Source: Paenibacillus protaetiae (lineage in GTDB: Bacteria; Bacillota; Bacilli; Paenibacillales; Paenibacillaceae). Taken from it: a stretch of DNA of 64,000 nt. Position numbers and translations under genes: made by a program. The notes beneath the pieces were generated by a model that did not search any database, had not been told where the DNA came from, and saw nothing but the letters and a program-made list of their open reading frames with translations. The stretch covers positions 1,550,001-1,614,000 of the forward strand of contig NZ_CP035492.1 in the NCBI RefSeq assembly GCF_004135365.1, in the 5' to 3' direction. Below, in pieces: positions 24,385 through 33,852 of this stretch (positions within the stretch are counted from its first letter, which is position 1; each line of letters opens with the position of its first letter).

Positions 24385-25849
24385 GGACGGACGAGGCAGC
24401 TTCGACAGGCAGCAGCAGCGTAAACGTTGTACCGGCACCAACAGTGCTTTCAACTTGAATACGGCCTCTATGCAGTTGAACAAGGTTTTGCACAATCGCC
24501 AGCCCGAGGCCGGTACCGCCGCCTGTTGCCTCGCGTTTGCGGGCTTTATCCGCTTTATAAAAACGTTCGAAAACATACGGAACGTCTTCGCTTGGGATCC
24601 CTTTTCCTTCATCTATCACTTTAATTTGAATAAACCGGCTGCTGTTTTGCACGATTGGCTGTGCAGCGATCGTAATCGACTTGCCCGGCGGCGTATATCG
24701 AAAAGCATTGTCCAGCAAATTCGTTAAAATTTGCTCAATCCGGTCAATATCCGCTTCTTCGACGGTAAGCGGCTCCGGTGACAAGTTAACGCGAAGCTCT
24801 ACTTCGCGGTCTTTCGCATATACAAGAAATTTCCGGTGCACGCGGACGATAACGGACTGCAAGTCGACGGATTGCAAATGAAGTTCGGTATGCCCCGCTT
24901 CCATACGGGTTAAATCGAGTAAATCCGCTACCAGTCGCCCCATCCGAAGCGATTCGTCATAAATGATCTGCACCAGCTCATTACGCTCCTCCGGCGTTGT
25001 AGGAATATCATCCAGCAGCGCCTCGCTGTAGCCTTGCAGCATTGACAACGGCGTCCGAATTTCATGCGAAATGTTCGCCAGCAGATCGCGGCGCATCTTA
25101 TCCAGCATATGCTCCTCGGTCACATCACGGATCACCGCCACAGCGCCTCTTGTTACGCCTTCCGAACGAAGCGGCGCCATCATTAATGACCAGACGCTGT
25201 TCTGCACCTGCAGCTTTTCGAATATTTCCTTGCCTTCCTCTATGACCGTATCGAATGAATCGCGTAAAGGAGCCGGAACCTCCTGTAGATTGGGCTCGCC
25301 GTCTTCTTCTTTCCGCCAAGTTTTGTCCACTTCCGCCCAGCGGCCGATCAACTTCTCGCCGGGCGGGTTGGTCAATATAATTTGCCCATCCGCGTCAAAG
25401 GACATGACCGCGTCGCCCATGCTGCGCAATATACGGGACAGCTGCTCTTTCTCATGGCTTAAATCATGAATAAGGCGGTCCAGCTCATCGGTCATCCGGT
25501 TAAAGGTTTTGCCCAGTTCGCCGATCTCATCGCTGGAGCGGATTTCAACCCGCATTTTGTAGTTGCCCTGCGAGATCGAATCGGCGGCTTTTTTGAGCTG
25601 CAGCAGCGGCTGCTGGATTTTGGTCGATAAGAAAAAAGCAAGCAGCGTGGACAATAAAAATCCGATAATGCCCACCACGACATAAAGCAGCTGTACCTGC
25701 TTTGGCTCGCTGAATGCCACATCAATATACCGAAGCAGGAATACGCCCAATATGAGAAGCACAAACGCAACGAGCAGAATGATGGTCGCCCACAGTTTGC
25801 CGACGACGCTGTTCCAGATGAGGCGGAACAATTTTCGCCACAGCTTCAT
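24371..25849 (-). CDS. resE: Sensor histidine kinase ResE
   Basis: Membrane kinase that phosphorylates ResD and controls respiration genes under low oxygen or nitric oxide. 492 residues: helix 1 (20-39), a loop of only about 13 residues, helix 2 (53-75), HAMP (about 76-128), PAS (about 135-240), phosphoacceptor His262 in ANISHEIRTP, and an ATPase domain ending with GTGLGLAIV. B. subtilis ResE is about 589 residues with a large extracytoplasmic domain; here that domain is essentially missing. Directly follows resD by one base. Confidence 0.9.
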   Translation of the reverse strand: MKLWRKLFRLIWNSVVGKLWATIILLVAFVLLILGVFLLRYIDVAFSEPKQVQLLYVVVGIIGFLLSTLLAFFLSTKIQQPLLQLKKAADSISQGNYKMRVEIRSSDEIGELGKTFNRMTDELDRLIHDLSHEKEQLSRILRSMGDAVMSFDADGQIILTNPPGEKLIGRWAEVDKTWRKEEDGEPNLQEVPAPLRDSFDTVIEEGKEIFEKLQVQNSVWSLMMAPLRSEGVTRGAVAVIRDVTEEHMLDKMRRDLLANISHEIRTPLSMLQGYSEALLDDIPTTPEERNELVQIIYDESLRMGRLVADLLDLTRMEAGHTELHLQSVDLQSVIVRVHRKFLVYAKDREVELRVNLSPEPLTVEEADIDRIEQILTNLLDNAFRYTPPGKSITIAAQPIVQNSSRFIQIKVIDEGKGIPSEDVPYVFERFYKADKARKREATGGGTGLGLAIVQNLVQLHRGRIQVESTVGAGTTFTLLLPVEAASSVHAPN

Positions 25850-25850
25850 T

Positions 25851-26567
25851 TTATTTCGGCACCTCTAGCTTATATCCGATACCCCATACGGTTGTAATCA
25901 TCGCCGCCGCTTCGGAGGATACTTTATTCAGCTTTTCGCGCAGCCGTTTGACATGGGTATCGACCGTGCGCAAATCGCCAAAAAACTCGTAGTTCCACAC
26001 ATCCTTCAGCAGTTCCTCGCGGGAGAAAACTTTATCCGGGGATACGGCCAAATAATGCAGCAGCTCATATTCTTTTGGCGTCAAGCTTACTTCCTGCCCG
26101 CCTGCGGTTACACGGTGCGCATCATGCTCTATAATGAGATGCGGGAACACAATATTGTTGCTTGAATTGGCTTCTTTAGACAAATAAGCCGTTGCCGACG
26201 AGCGGCGCAAAATCGCTTTTACACGGTAAATGACTTCGCGCGGGCTGAACGGCTTTACGACATAATCGTCGGCACCAACCTCAAACCCTTGCACACGGTT
26301 CATTTCTTCGCCTTTCGCCGTCAGCATAATGACCGGCGTTGCTTTTACCTGGCGCAACCTGGAGCACACCTCCACGCCGTCAATTCCCGGCAGCATGACA
26401 TCGAGCAAAATGAGCTCGTAGTCTTCGCTTGTCGCCATGCGCAAAGCGGTCTCGCCGTCTTCCGCCTCGTCGATCAAGTAACCTTCCTTCTCCAAATACA
26501 TTTTAAGCAGCCGGCGAATTCTTTCTTCGTCGTCTACTACTAGAATACGGCTGTCAAATTCCGACAA
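25851..26567 (-). CDS. resD: Response regulator ResD
   Basis: OmpR/PhoB-type transcription factor, phosphorylated by ResE. 238 residues from a TTG at 26567 with AAGGAG 8 bases upstream. Receiver domain with acidic pair DD (12-13) and phosphoacceptor Asp56 in LLDVMLP, conserved Lys in VVKPFSPRE, then a winged-helix DNA-binding domain (about 135-238, LTPKEYELLHYLA). It lies between resC and resE in the standard res order. Confidence 0.95.
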   Translation of the reverse strand: MSEFDSRILVVDDEERIRRLLKMYLEKEGYLIDEAEDGETALRMATSEDYELILLDVMLPGIDGVEVCSRLRQVKATPVIMLTAKGEEMNRVQGFEVGADDYVVKPFSPREVIYRVKAILRRSSATAYLSKEANSSNNIVFPHLIIEHDAHRVTAGGQEVSLTPKEYELLHYLAVSPDKVFSREELLKDVWNYEFFGDLRTVDTHVKRLREKLNKVSSEAAAMITTVWGIGYKLEVPK

Positions 26568-26630
26568 AGCCCTCACTCCTTTCACGAACCATCTTTATTG
26601 CGATGATCCTGAACGATCTATCTATCTTTA

Positions 26631-27887
26631 TTATACACCTGCATAGGAATGTAATCCTGCTATTACAAGGTTTACGCCAACGAGCGTAAACAAGACGATA
26701 ACGAATCCGATCACTGCAAGCCAAGCCGACTTCTTCCCGTGCCAGCCCCGGGATAACCGGAAATGCAAATACGCGCTGTAATACAGCCAAGTGATTAGCG
26801 CCCACACTTCCTTGGGATCCCAGCCCCAGAAACGTCCCCAAGCCTTGTTCGCCCAAATCATCGCAAAAATAAGCGCGCCAAGCGTGAAGACAGGGAATCC
26901 GATGGCAATCGCGCGGTAACTGATTTCATCGAGATCCTCAGCATCAATTCCTTCCGTTAACGGATGAACTACCGCAGACAGCCGTTTGCGGAACAACAGC
27001 CGCAGCAGCCCATACAAGAGGGTGCCAGTTATAAGCGACCAGATGACCGTGTTCAGCTTCCGTCCAGCGTTCACCCCGTTCATCCACGAAGGCGCTTCGA
27101 ACAAGCCGTCCTTCATCCCGAGAAAAGCGTCCACCTTGACCGCTTGGCTGTTATACGGTTTCGCAATCGGCGGCAGCGTATAGTCGACGGTCTCATTAGC
27201 TGACTGCTCAACGCCTTGGCTGTCGATTTTCACTTTTTCCTGTACAAACTGCGCTTCATACCCAGCGCCTTTGAATACAAAGACCGCAAGAATAAAACCT
27301 ACAACCAAAATAATCGAATAATAACAAAATTCGAGCCAAAACTGCTCCCGTTTCGCTTTTTTGTCCGTCCCTTTAAAATCTACCACGCGGGTCAAGTAAA
27401 CCATGCCGGCTGCAAAACCAACTGCAAAAAACGCTTCGCCAAGCGCAGCTGTTGTGACATGCACCTTCAGCCAGTTCGATTGCAGCGCCGGAATAAGCGG
27501 CTGCACGTCGGATGGAAACACGGACGCATAAGCGATAATAATGACAACGAGCGGCAGGGTAAACATGCCAAGAAGATTTTTTCGATAAATGGCATACACG
27601 ATTGTAAAAGCAATCATAATAGCCATAGCGAGAAAAGTCATAAATTCATACATATTGCTGGTCGGGATTTGCTTGCTGCCGATCCACCGGGTAAAAAAGA
27701 ACAGCAAATGCCCTAGCAAAGCGGCGCAGGAGACGATAAACGAAATTCTGCCCCATTTTTTCTCATGGGCTTCCGGATCGCGGTTATTGCCCCATCTCTT
27801 CCCGGCGATTGCAATAACGAAAAACAAGAACGCAAAACAATACAGAAAAAAGGCGACAAAAAATACGTTGCTGCTGAAATGTACCAT
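26631..27887 (-). CDS. resC: Cytochrome c biogenesis protein ResC (CcsA family)
   Basis: With ResB it moves haem across the membrane and ligates it to apocytochrome c. 418 residues with about eight helices. The haem-handling tryptophan-rich motif WGRFWGWDPKEVWA (about 355-368) is present, with conserved histidines nearby. The start codon overlaps the resB stop by one base (TAATG), so the two are translationally coupled. Confidence 0.93.
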   Translation of the reverse strand: MVHFSSNVFFVAFFLYCFAFLFFVIAIAGKRWGNNRDPEAHEKKWGRISFIVSCAALLGHLLFFFTRWIGSKQIPTSNMYEFMTFLAMAIMIAFTIVYAIYRKNLLGMFTLPLVVIIIAYASVFPSDVQPLIPALQSNWLKVHVTTAALGEAFFAVGFAAGMVYLTRVVDFKGTDKKAKREQFWLEFCYYSIILVVGFILAVFVFKGAGYEAQFVQEKVKIDSQGVEQSANETVDYTLPPIAKPYNSQAVKVDAFLGMKDGLFEAPSWMNGVNAGRKLNTVIWSLITGTLLYGLLRLLFRKRLSAVVHPLTEGIDAEDLDEISYRAIAIGFPVFTLGALIFAMIWANKAWGRFWGWDPKEVWALITWLYYSAYLHFRLSRGWHGKKSAWLAVIGFVIVLFTLVGVNLVIAGLHSYAGV

Positions 27888-29557
27888 TACGCTTTATTCC
27901 CTCCGTTGTCCAGCGTTTTCGGATCGACCTCGATGCCTGCTTTTCTTAAAGCACTTGCGACGTCCGAACGCATGCCATACCAGTTTTTATTCGTGTGCGC
28001 GCCAAGCGACAGTTCGCTGCCGTCTATTCGAAGCCATATCCGGCGGTGATGCCAATAAGCGCCCATCAGCAGGCCGATCATGGAAATCACTGCACCGATC
28101 CATATAAAATTCATAGCCCGGTCAATACGCACGTTCAAATAGGTAGCCGATTCGGAATAATGGACATTTTCCATCCCGTCGACATGAATCTCGATTTGAT
28201 TAGCCAAATCTCCATTGATTTGATCCTGTCCAAACTTTACTTTGTCCTTTTCCATCGGGAAGTACATATAAGGCACTCCGTCTTGGGCGAGGCCGGGGCC
28301 TTTTACAATAAATACAAAGGCAGGTGCGTTCGGATCGCGTCCAAGCGTCGTCGGGTTGCCTTTGTCATCAAGCGCAAAGTCCATAAAGTTGGCATAAAGC
28401 TTTAACGTATACGGACCGACGGTATAATCCAGCGGAGCGTCCTTCATCGGCAAGTCAAACGGCCCATAGCTTTGGCCGGTATGCTTGTCCGTAATAACAG
28501 GACTGACGGATTTTAGCCGCGGCGTCAAATCGTAATCGTACTGGTACAGCTTGAGGCCTTTATATTTCAGCGGGCTGTTCACTTTAATATCATGCTGGTA
28601 AACTTCCTGCAGCACCGGCTTTTTTACCGGATCGTCGCACTGGCTTGTACATTTGTACAAAATCGCTTTTGTCTCGTACAGTTTCGCGCGCGCCTTGCCT
28701 CTCAGCTCCTCGGGGAGCTCATCGTCCTTGTAGTATACAACGGTAAATTTATCGTTCTTCACAAAATAATCGGTGCCTTCAATCGCAACGGTTTCGCCGT
28801 CCGGCACAGACACATATGCGTCCATCTGCCAGCCTGGCAGGCTGCGCGCCAATATCGAAAGCAAAAACACGATGAGGCCAATATGGTTAATGTACGGCCC
28901 CCAGCGGCTAAACCTGTTTTTCTCGGCAAGCAGCGCCGTGCCGTCAATATGTACGCGGTAACGCTTTCGTTTCAGCGCATTCGCAAACGACTGGATCCAT
29001 TCGCCCGAATCAGCCTCGATCGTTCCCGTATATACGGTCTTCTGGCGGCGGATAAACTGCAGATGTTTGCGAATCTGCTGCTTGCTGAGCGCTTTGTAAA
29101 GCGGCAGCACCCGGTCCAGACTGCAGACGACAAGCGAAGTGCCTATCATTACAAGCAGACCGATAAACCACCAGGAATCATATGTATGCGATAAACCAAG
29201 CGCGTAATAGATTTGCCCCGTTACGCCGTAGGTGTCCTTGTAATAGGACGCAAAATCGGCGTTGCTGCTGACAAATGTATTTTCCTGCGGATAAATGGTT
29301 CCAAGCGAAGCAGCGACAAGTGTAATCAGAATGAGATAGATAGCAATTTTAACCGACGAGAAAAAATTCCATACCCGGTCAATCACGCCCGGATTGCTTT
29401 TTTGGGAACGTCTCGCCGCCCCGTCGTATCTCATTTCGAGAGGCTCGCTGGAATGTTCTTCTTCGTTAAGCAGCGGCTTGCCGCAGCTTTCGCACAGCAC
29501 TGTCCCGACATGGTTCTGATGCCCGCACTCGCATTTCGTATTATGGATGAGCGACAA
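27887..29557 (-). CDS. resB: Cytochrome c biogenesis protein ResB
   Basis: Partner of ResC in system II cytochrome c maturation. 556 residues with an N-terminal zinc-ribbon-like part (CECGHQN...LCESCGKP, four cysteines, about 9-28), helices near 70-95, 120-145 and 220-240, a large extracytoplasmic domain and a last helix near 490-515. Start TTG at 29557 lies 10 bases after GGGAGG. Order resA-resB-resC-resD-resE is intact. Confidence 0.93.
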   Translation of the reverse strand: MSLIHNTKCECGHQNHVGTVLCESCGKPLLNEEEHSSEPLEMRYDGAARRSQKSNPGVIDRVWNFFSSVKIAIYLILITLVAASLGTIYPQENTFVSSNADFASYYKDTYGVTGQIYYALGLSHTYDSWWFIGLLVMIGTSLVVCSLDRVLPLYKALSKQQIRKHLQFIRRQKTVYTGTIEADSGEWIQSFANALKRKRYRVHIDGTALLAEKNRFSRWGPYINHIGLIVFLLSILARSLPGWQMDAYVSVPDGETVAIEGTDYFVKNDKFTVVYYKDDELPEELRGKARAKLYETKAILYKCTSQCDDPVKKPVLQEVYQHDIKVNSPLKYKGLKLYQYDYDLTPRLKSVSPVITDKHTGQSYGPFDLPMKDAPLDYTVGPYTLKLYANFMDFALDDKGNPTTLGRDPNAPAFVFIVKGPGLAQDGVPYMYFPMEKDKVKFGQDQINGDLANQIEIHVDGMENVHYSESATYLNVRIDRAMNFIWIGAVISMIGLLMGAYWHHRRIWLRIDGSELSLGAHTNKNWYGMRSDVASALRKAGIEVDPKTLDNGGNKA

Positions 29558-29600
29558 TTCTCGGAAACCTCCCAGACCAAACTCGCTTTGCTAGAAGCGG

Positions 29601-30131
29601 CTACAAGGAAAGCAAACGTTCAACACGCTCGTCAATGTCGGATTGTGACATGCCGCCAACCATGATGTCCATAATGGAGCCGTCAGGCTTCACAAAAAAG
29701 GTTGTCGGGTATGAGCGGAGCCCGTAGCTGTGTTCTGTCTTTCGATTAACGTCGCGCAGGATCGGATAATGCAAATCAAACTGGCGGACAAAGTTGTTGA
29801 CCGTCAGCGTGTCCTCGCTTAAATTAATCGCCAAAATGACAAGCCCTTTATCTTTCCATTTCTGGTACTGCTGCTCGAACTCCGGCATCTCCTGTACGCA
29901 TGGCGGACAAAAAGAGCCCCAGAAATTGATGACAATCGGCTTGCCTTTGTAATCAGAAAGTGCATGAACGTTCCCTTGCAGGTCAACCAGCTTGAAATCG
30001 GCGGGCTTGCCCCCCACTTTCGGAATCTGCCCGTCGCCGGCGGCAAACAGCGTCGTTCCTATCGCGTAGCCACCGATGATGAGCACAGCAAGCAAAATAA
30101 CAATTTGAACCGGCTTTCGCGAAGCTTTCAT
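29601..30131 (-). CDS. resA: Thiol-disulfide oxidoreductase ResA
   Basis: Membrane-anchored thioredoxin-like protein that reduces the haem-binding cysteines of apocytochrome c. 176 residues: an N-terminal anchor (about 8-26) and an extracytoplasmic thioredoxin fold with the active site FCPPC (about 80-84) and cis-proline in SYPTTF. B. subtilis ResA has CEPC at this site; the proline variant here could shift its redox potential. First gene of the res operon, downstream of rluB. Confidence 0.93.
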   Translation of the reverse strand: MKASRKPVQIVILLAVLIIGGYAIGTTLFAAGDGQIPKVGGKPADFKLVDLQGNVHALSDYKGKPIVINFWGSFCPPCVQEMPEFEQQYQKWKDKGLVILAINLSEDTLTVNNFVRQFDLHYPILRDVNRKTEHSYGLRSYPTTFFVKPDGSIMDIMVGGMSQSDIDERVERLLSL

Positions 30132-30249
30132 TGTTCCTGTTCCACCACCCTGAGGGTATTGTCTGTTGTAGGCAGTCTAGGATGTCTGGTCTTGGCTGAT
30201 AATCCCATTATAACGAAAATTCGACGGCAAATGCCGCCGATGATTTTTG

Positions 30250-30990
30250 CTATTTATGAATATTATGTGACTTCATCGCGATATCGCGAAGCTCTTTAAT
30301 TTCTTCCTCATTCAGATGACGATATTTGCCGCGCGGCAGCGGACTTAGCGGAAGTTCGCCGAAGCGAACCCGCTTCAGCCTGATAACCGGATGGTGGATC
30401 GCATCGAACATCCGGCGCACCTGGCGGTTCCGGCCTTCATAAATAGTAATGCTGATTGTCGCTTGGTTTTTTTCAGTATCAATGTCGTGATATTCGACCT
30501 CTGCCGGAGCAGTCATGCCGTCCTCCAGCTTGATGCCTTTTTGCAGCTTCTCGAGCGAAGTGCCATGCGGAACGCCCCGTACGGTAGCCAAATACGTTTT
30601 GGGCACGTGATGGCTAGGGTGCGTCAGCAAATTGGCAAATTCGCCGTCGTTGGTCAGCAGAAGCAAACCTTCCGTATCGTAATCCAGCCGGCCGACCGGG
30701 TATACCCGCTCCTTGATTCCGGGCAAAAAATCAGTCACCACTTTGCGCCCCTGCGGATCGGTTGCGCTTGTGATGACGCCTTTTGGTTTATTCAGCATTA
30801 AATAGAGCTTCTTCTCGCCGCGGATTCGTTTGCCGTTTACCGTAATGACATCGGCAGCAGGATCGGCTTTAGCGCCAAGCTCGGTTACTTTTTCGCCGTT
30901 AACTTCAACCAGTCCGGCTTGAATCATTTCTTCGCATTTGCGCCGGGATGCTACACCCGCTTGCGCTAATATTTTTTGTAATCGTTCCAA
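30250..30990 (-). CDS. rluB: 23S rRNA pseudouridine synthase B
   Basis: Makes pseudouridine in helix 89 of 23S rRNA. About 246 residues: S4 RNA-binding domain (MERLQKILAQAGVASRRK...), then the catalytic domain with GRLDYDTEGLLLL (catalytic Asp, about 102-114). I chose a TTG start at 30990, giving a start equivalent to B. subtilis MERLQK and with GAGGTG 6 bases upstream; an in-frame GTG three codons earlier is possible. It lies after spmB, as in B. subtilis. Confidence 0.93.
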   Translation of the reverse strand: MERLQKILAQAGVASRRKCEEMIQAGLVEVNGEKVTELGAKADPAADVITVNGKRIRGEKKLYLMLNKPKGVITSATDPQGRKVVTDFLPGIKERVYPVGRLDYDTEGLLLLTNDGEFANLLTHPSHHVPKTYLATVRGVPHGTSLEKLQKGIKLEDGMTAPAEVEYHDIDTEKNQATISITIYEGRNRQVRRMFDAIHHPVIRLKRVRFGELPLSPLPRGKYRHLNEEEIKELRDIAMKSHNIHK

Positions 30991-31044
30991 TGGGTTCACC
31001 TCAACCTCCATCATAACGATATGAAGGCAAAAGCACAAGCGGCG

Positions 31045-31578
31045 TTACCCGAATAGAATCATACAAATGACAATTGCCGCAACAAACCCGACTAAATCGG
31101 AAAAAAGCCCTACTTTCAACGCATAACGGGTCCGTTTAATGCCAACGGCTCCAAAATATACGGTCAGCACATACAGCGTCGTATCGGTGCTGCCCTGGAT
31201 GGTGGAGGCGATCCGCCCGATCATCGAATCGGGTCCGTAATTTTGGATCAAATCCGCCGTAAAAGCTAACGAACCTGCTCCTGTGAGCGGTCGCAATATG
31301 CCCAGCGGCAAAATTTCAGTTGGAACGCCTATCGCATCAAAAACCGGCTTAACTGCGCCCAGCATTAAATCCATTGCGCCGGAAGCCCGGAACATGCTGA
31401 TGGCCACCATCATGCCAACCAGCGGCGGAATGATGTTAATGGCGGTGCCAAAGCCGTCTTTGGCACCTTCTATAAACGTTTCGTATACGGGTACTTTGCG
31501 AAATGCGGCATATAACGGGACAAATACGATAATGGCAGGAATAATCCAAGCGGATACCTGCATGAACCAATCATACAA
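31045..31578 (-). CDS. spmB: Spore maturation protein B
   Basis: Needed with SpmA for full dehydration of the spore core; nucleoside-transporter-like gate domain protein. 177 residues from a TTG at 31578 with GAGGTG 6 bases upstream, inside the end of spmA (overlap 8 bases). Four or five helices, with motif SGAMDLMLGAVKPVFDAIG and polar segment GPDSMIGRIASTIQGSTDTT typical of the family. Confidence 0.92.
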   Translation of the reverse strand: MYDWFMQVSAWIIPAIIVFVPLYAAFRKVPVYETFIEGAKDGFGTAINIIPPLVGMMVAISMFRASGAMDLMLGAVKPVFDAIGVPTEILPLGILRPLTGAGSLAFTADLIQNYGPDSMIGRIASTIQGSTDTTLYVLTVYFGAVGIKRTRYALKVGLFSDLVGFVAAIVICMILFG

Positions 31579-32419
31579 CAGACTCACCTCTGTCTGTCGT
31601 ATTTCCGGTGCCGGCGGCCGGAGGCGTACTGCCGGGTGCGTTGCCGGAAGCCTGCCCGAAGATCGAAGATGGCTGCGCGCGGTTTGCATAGACTGATGCG
31701 GCAGGCGGCTGCATCCGGACGTTGCCAGCCGGCGGAGGCGGATGGAGGTTTCCGGCTGCGGAAGGCGAATCCGCCGGGCTGCTGCTCGTGCGAGGCGCTG
31801 CAGCCCGGAATACGCTTCCTCCGCCGGAGATCGGATTGGCCGGAGGCTGCCGCTTCCGATACCACCTATCGGCCGCTATCGCGGCTCCTGTCGCAATAAT
31901 CGTCGCCAGTATTGTCGTGCCTACGATTTCAGCCGGATTGGCAGAACCATATTTCATACGGATCGCAATAAGCGTTGTAGGCACAATCGTAATGCTCGAT
32001 GTATTTAAGGCCAGCAGCGTACACATGGCCGGCGTAGCCGTCTCCTTGTCCGGATTCAGCTTCTGCAGCTCCTGCATCGCTTTAATGCCCATTGGCGTAG
32101 CCGCGTTGCCAAGCCCAAACAGGTTGGCGCTCAGATTGCTCATAATATAGCCCAGCGCGGGATGGCCGGCCGGTACATCGGGAAACAGCTTGCGCACTGC
32201 CGGGCCAAGCAGCTTGGCCAGCTTTTTGAGCAGACCGGCATCCTCGGCAATGCGCATCAGCCCCAGCCATAACACCATGATGCTGATGAGGCCAAAGCTG
32301 ATCGTGACGCCGGATTCCGCGCCTTGAAACGCCGCTTTCGTCACGTCTTCCACTTTCCCGTTATATACAGCTGCAGCAACGCTTGCCACCATAAAAAACA
32401 ACCAGATCCAATTGACCAT
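31571..32419 (-). CDS. spmA: Spore maturation protein A with an unusual Pro-rich tail
   Basis: Partner of SpmB in spore core dehydration. 282 residues; B. subtilis SpmA is about 196. The first 190 match a standard SpmA (helices, LFGLGNAATPMGIKAMQEL, TSSITIVPTTLIAIR). The remaining 90 or so residues form a low-complexity tail rich in Pro, Ala, Ser and Gly with no predicted structure, ending TDRGESVV and reading into the spmB start. The ATG at 32419 follows GGGGGAGG by 9 bases. The tail has no recognisable motif. Confidence 0.9.
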   Translation of the reverse strand: MVNWIWLFFMVASVAAAVYNGKVEDVTKAAFQGAESGVTISFGLISIMVLWLGLMRIAEDAGLLKKLAKLLGPAVRKLFPDVPAGHPALGYIMSNLSANLFGLGNAATPMGIKAMQELQKLNPDKETATPAMCTLLALNTSSITIVPTTLIAIRMKYGSANPAEIVGTTILATIIATGAAIAADRWYRKRQPPANPISGGGSVFRAAAPRTSSSPADSPSAAGNLHPPPPAGNVRMQPPAASVYANRAQPSSIFGQASGNAPGSTPPAAGTGNTTDRGESVV

Positions 32420-32472
32420 CAACAACCGCCTCCCCCAAGCGATTTATTGCTTATGTTTCTCCCATTCCTTCC

Positions 32473-33663
32473 CTATCGAAACAGGGACGAAAGAACATCC
32501 CGGAGATCGGACCAAACGCCTTTATCTCCGGCAGCTTTTTTATAATCAGACCAAGCCTCGTCAGACATCGGTTTTTTCTCCGGAAGCTTCAGCCTTTTGC
32601 TGCCAATATCAACAAGCGGGACAGCTCCGATTTTGGAATCGTTCAAATACCACTCCAGCCGGCCTTTTTCCCCTAATACCGCTTGGACCGAAACCGGGTC
32701 ATGCATTATAACGCGAGCTTGTACCTTTGATTTTTCCGAGTCAGTCATCGGATATTGAAACGCTTGTCCGGCAGCCAAGGCATAACCAGGAACAGGTTCT
32801 CCTTTGGCAGCAAGAGGCGTCAGCTTATAATTCGCAAATCCCCAGTCCAGCAGCTTCATATGGTCATTCCAGTCATCCCCGTCATTAATCGTTACCGCTG
32901 CAAGCTGCTGGCCGCCGCGGGTCGCCGAGCTGACAAGACAGCGCAAAGCCTGCTTCGTGTAACCTGTCTTAACGCCGTCCGCGCCTTCATAAAGGCGGAG
33001 CATTTTATTTTTGTTCGTCCATTTGTAATCCCATGGATCATTGGGATTCGGGGCTGTCTTTACGCTGGTTGATACAATTTTGGCGAACACAGGGTTTTTC
33101 AGCGAATACGCAGCAAGCTTGGCCAAATCATTGGCAGACGAATAATGGCCTTCGGCATCCAGCCCGTGCGGATTCATAAAATGCGTATGGCTAAGCCCCA
33201 AATAAGCTGCTTTTTCATTCATAAGCGCAACGAAACCTTCTTCGCTGCCGCCGACGTGTTCGGCGATTGCCGTTGCCGCATCATTGCCCGAACGCAGCAT
33301 CAAGCCATACAACATGTCAAGCAGCTTCATCTGCTCGCCCGGCTTCAAGTAAATCGAAGAGCCTTCCTTGCCTGCAGCACGATTGCTTGTTTTGACAACG
33401 CTGGACAGTTTGCTGTGCTCAATCGCTACAATAGCCGTCATAATTTTCGTCAGGCTTGCGATTTTTAACGCTTCATCGCCGTTGCTGCTGTACAGCAGCC
33501 TGCCCGATGCCACATCAATTAAAGCGGAAGCTTTGGCATGTGTGTAGACGTTCGGAGGTTGTTCTCCCGCCGATTGTTCCGCGCTTGCGATGCATGTCGG
33601 CATGCACAGCGCTGCAGCAACCATCATGCTTACACTAAGCTGTAAAAGCCGGTTTCCAAACAT
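32473..33663 (-). CDS. dacB: D-alanyl-D-alanine carboxypeptidase DacB, spore cortex type
   Basis: Trims peptide side chains of spore cortex peptidoglycan, acting outside the mother-cell membrane. 396 residues with a cleaved signal (about 1-28, ending IASA), catalytic motifs SLTK (about 70-73), SGN (about 124-126) and KTG (in GVKTGYT, about 234), and a C-terminal domain. It precedes spmA by 53 bases; dacB-spmA-spmB is one operon in B. subtilis. A sigma-E-like promoter lies upstream. Confidence 0.95.
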   Translation of the reverse strand: MFGNRLLQLSVSMMVAAALCMPTCIASAEQSAGEQPPNVYTHAKASALIDVASGRLLYSSNGDEALKIASLTKIMTAIVAIEHSKLSSVVKTSNRAAGKEGSSIYLKPGEQMKLLDMLYGLMLRSGNDAATAIAEHVGGSEEGFVALMNEKAAYLGLSHTHFMNPHGLDAEGHYSSANDLAKLAAYSLKNPVFAKIVSTSVKTAPNPNDPWDYKWTNKNKMLRLYEGADGVKTGYTKQALRCLVSSATRGGQQLAAVTINDGDDWNDHMKLLDWGFANYKLTPLAAKGEPVPGYALAAGQAFQYPMTDSEKSKVQARVIMHDPVSVQAVLGEKGRLEWYLNDSKIGAVPLVDIGSKRLKLPEKKPMSDEAWSDYKKAAGDKGVWSDLRDVLSSLFR

Positions 33664-33694
33664 TGGTCTTAAGTTGCCCCTTTCAAGTGTGCAT

Positions 33695-33723
33695 TTCGTA
33701 TCACGGCTTTATATAGTTTATGC
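33695..33723 (-). promoter_or_regulatory. Candidate sigma-E promoter of dacB-spmA-spmB
   Basis: Minus strand GCATAAA (33717-33723), 14-base spacer, GATACGAA (33695-33702). Imperfect match to the sigma-E pattern; mother-cell control of dacB is known from B. subtilis. Confidence 0.4.
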
Positions 33724-33783
33724 TTATTCTCCCCGGGTTAGACGCTTGTTCCAAAACATCTCCGCTCCGTGCCGTCCCGTGCC

Positions 33784-33835
33784 AAAAGAACAACAGCCTT
33801 ATCCCTCTGCGGAAGAAGGAATAAGGCTGTTGTTC
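33784..33835 (-). terminator. Intrinsic terminator of ytfJ
   Basis: A perfect 15-bp stem (33788-33802 with 33821-33835), 18-base loop, then TTTT on the minus strand, 17 bases after the ytfJ stop codon. Confidence 0.8.
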
Positions 33836-33852
33836 ATATCCTGTGCGATTGT

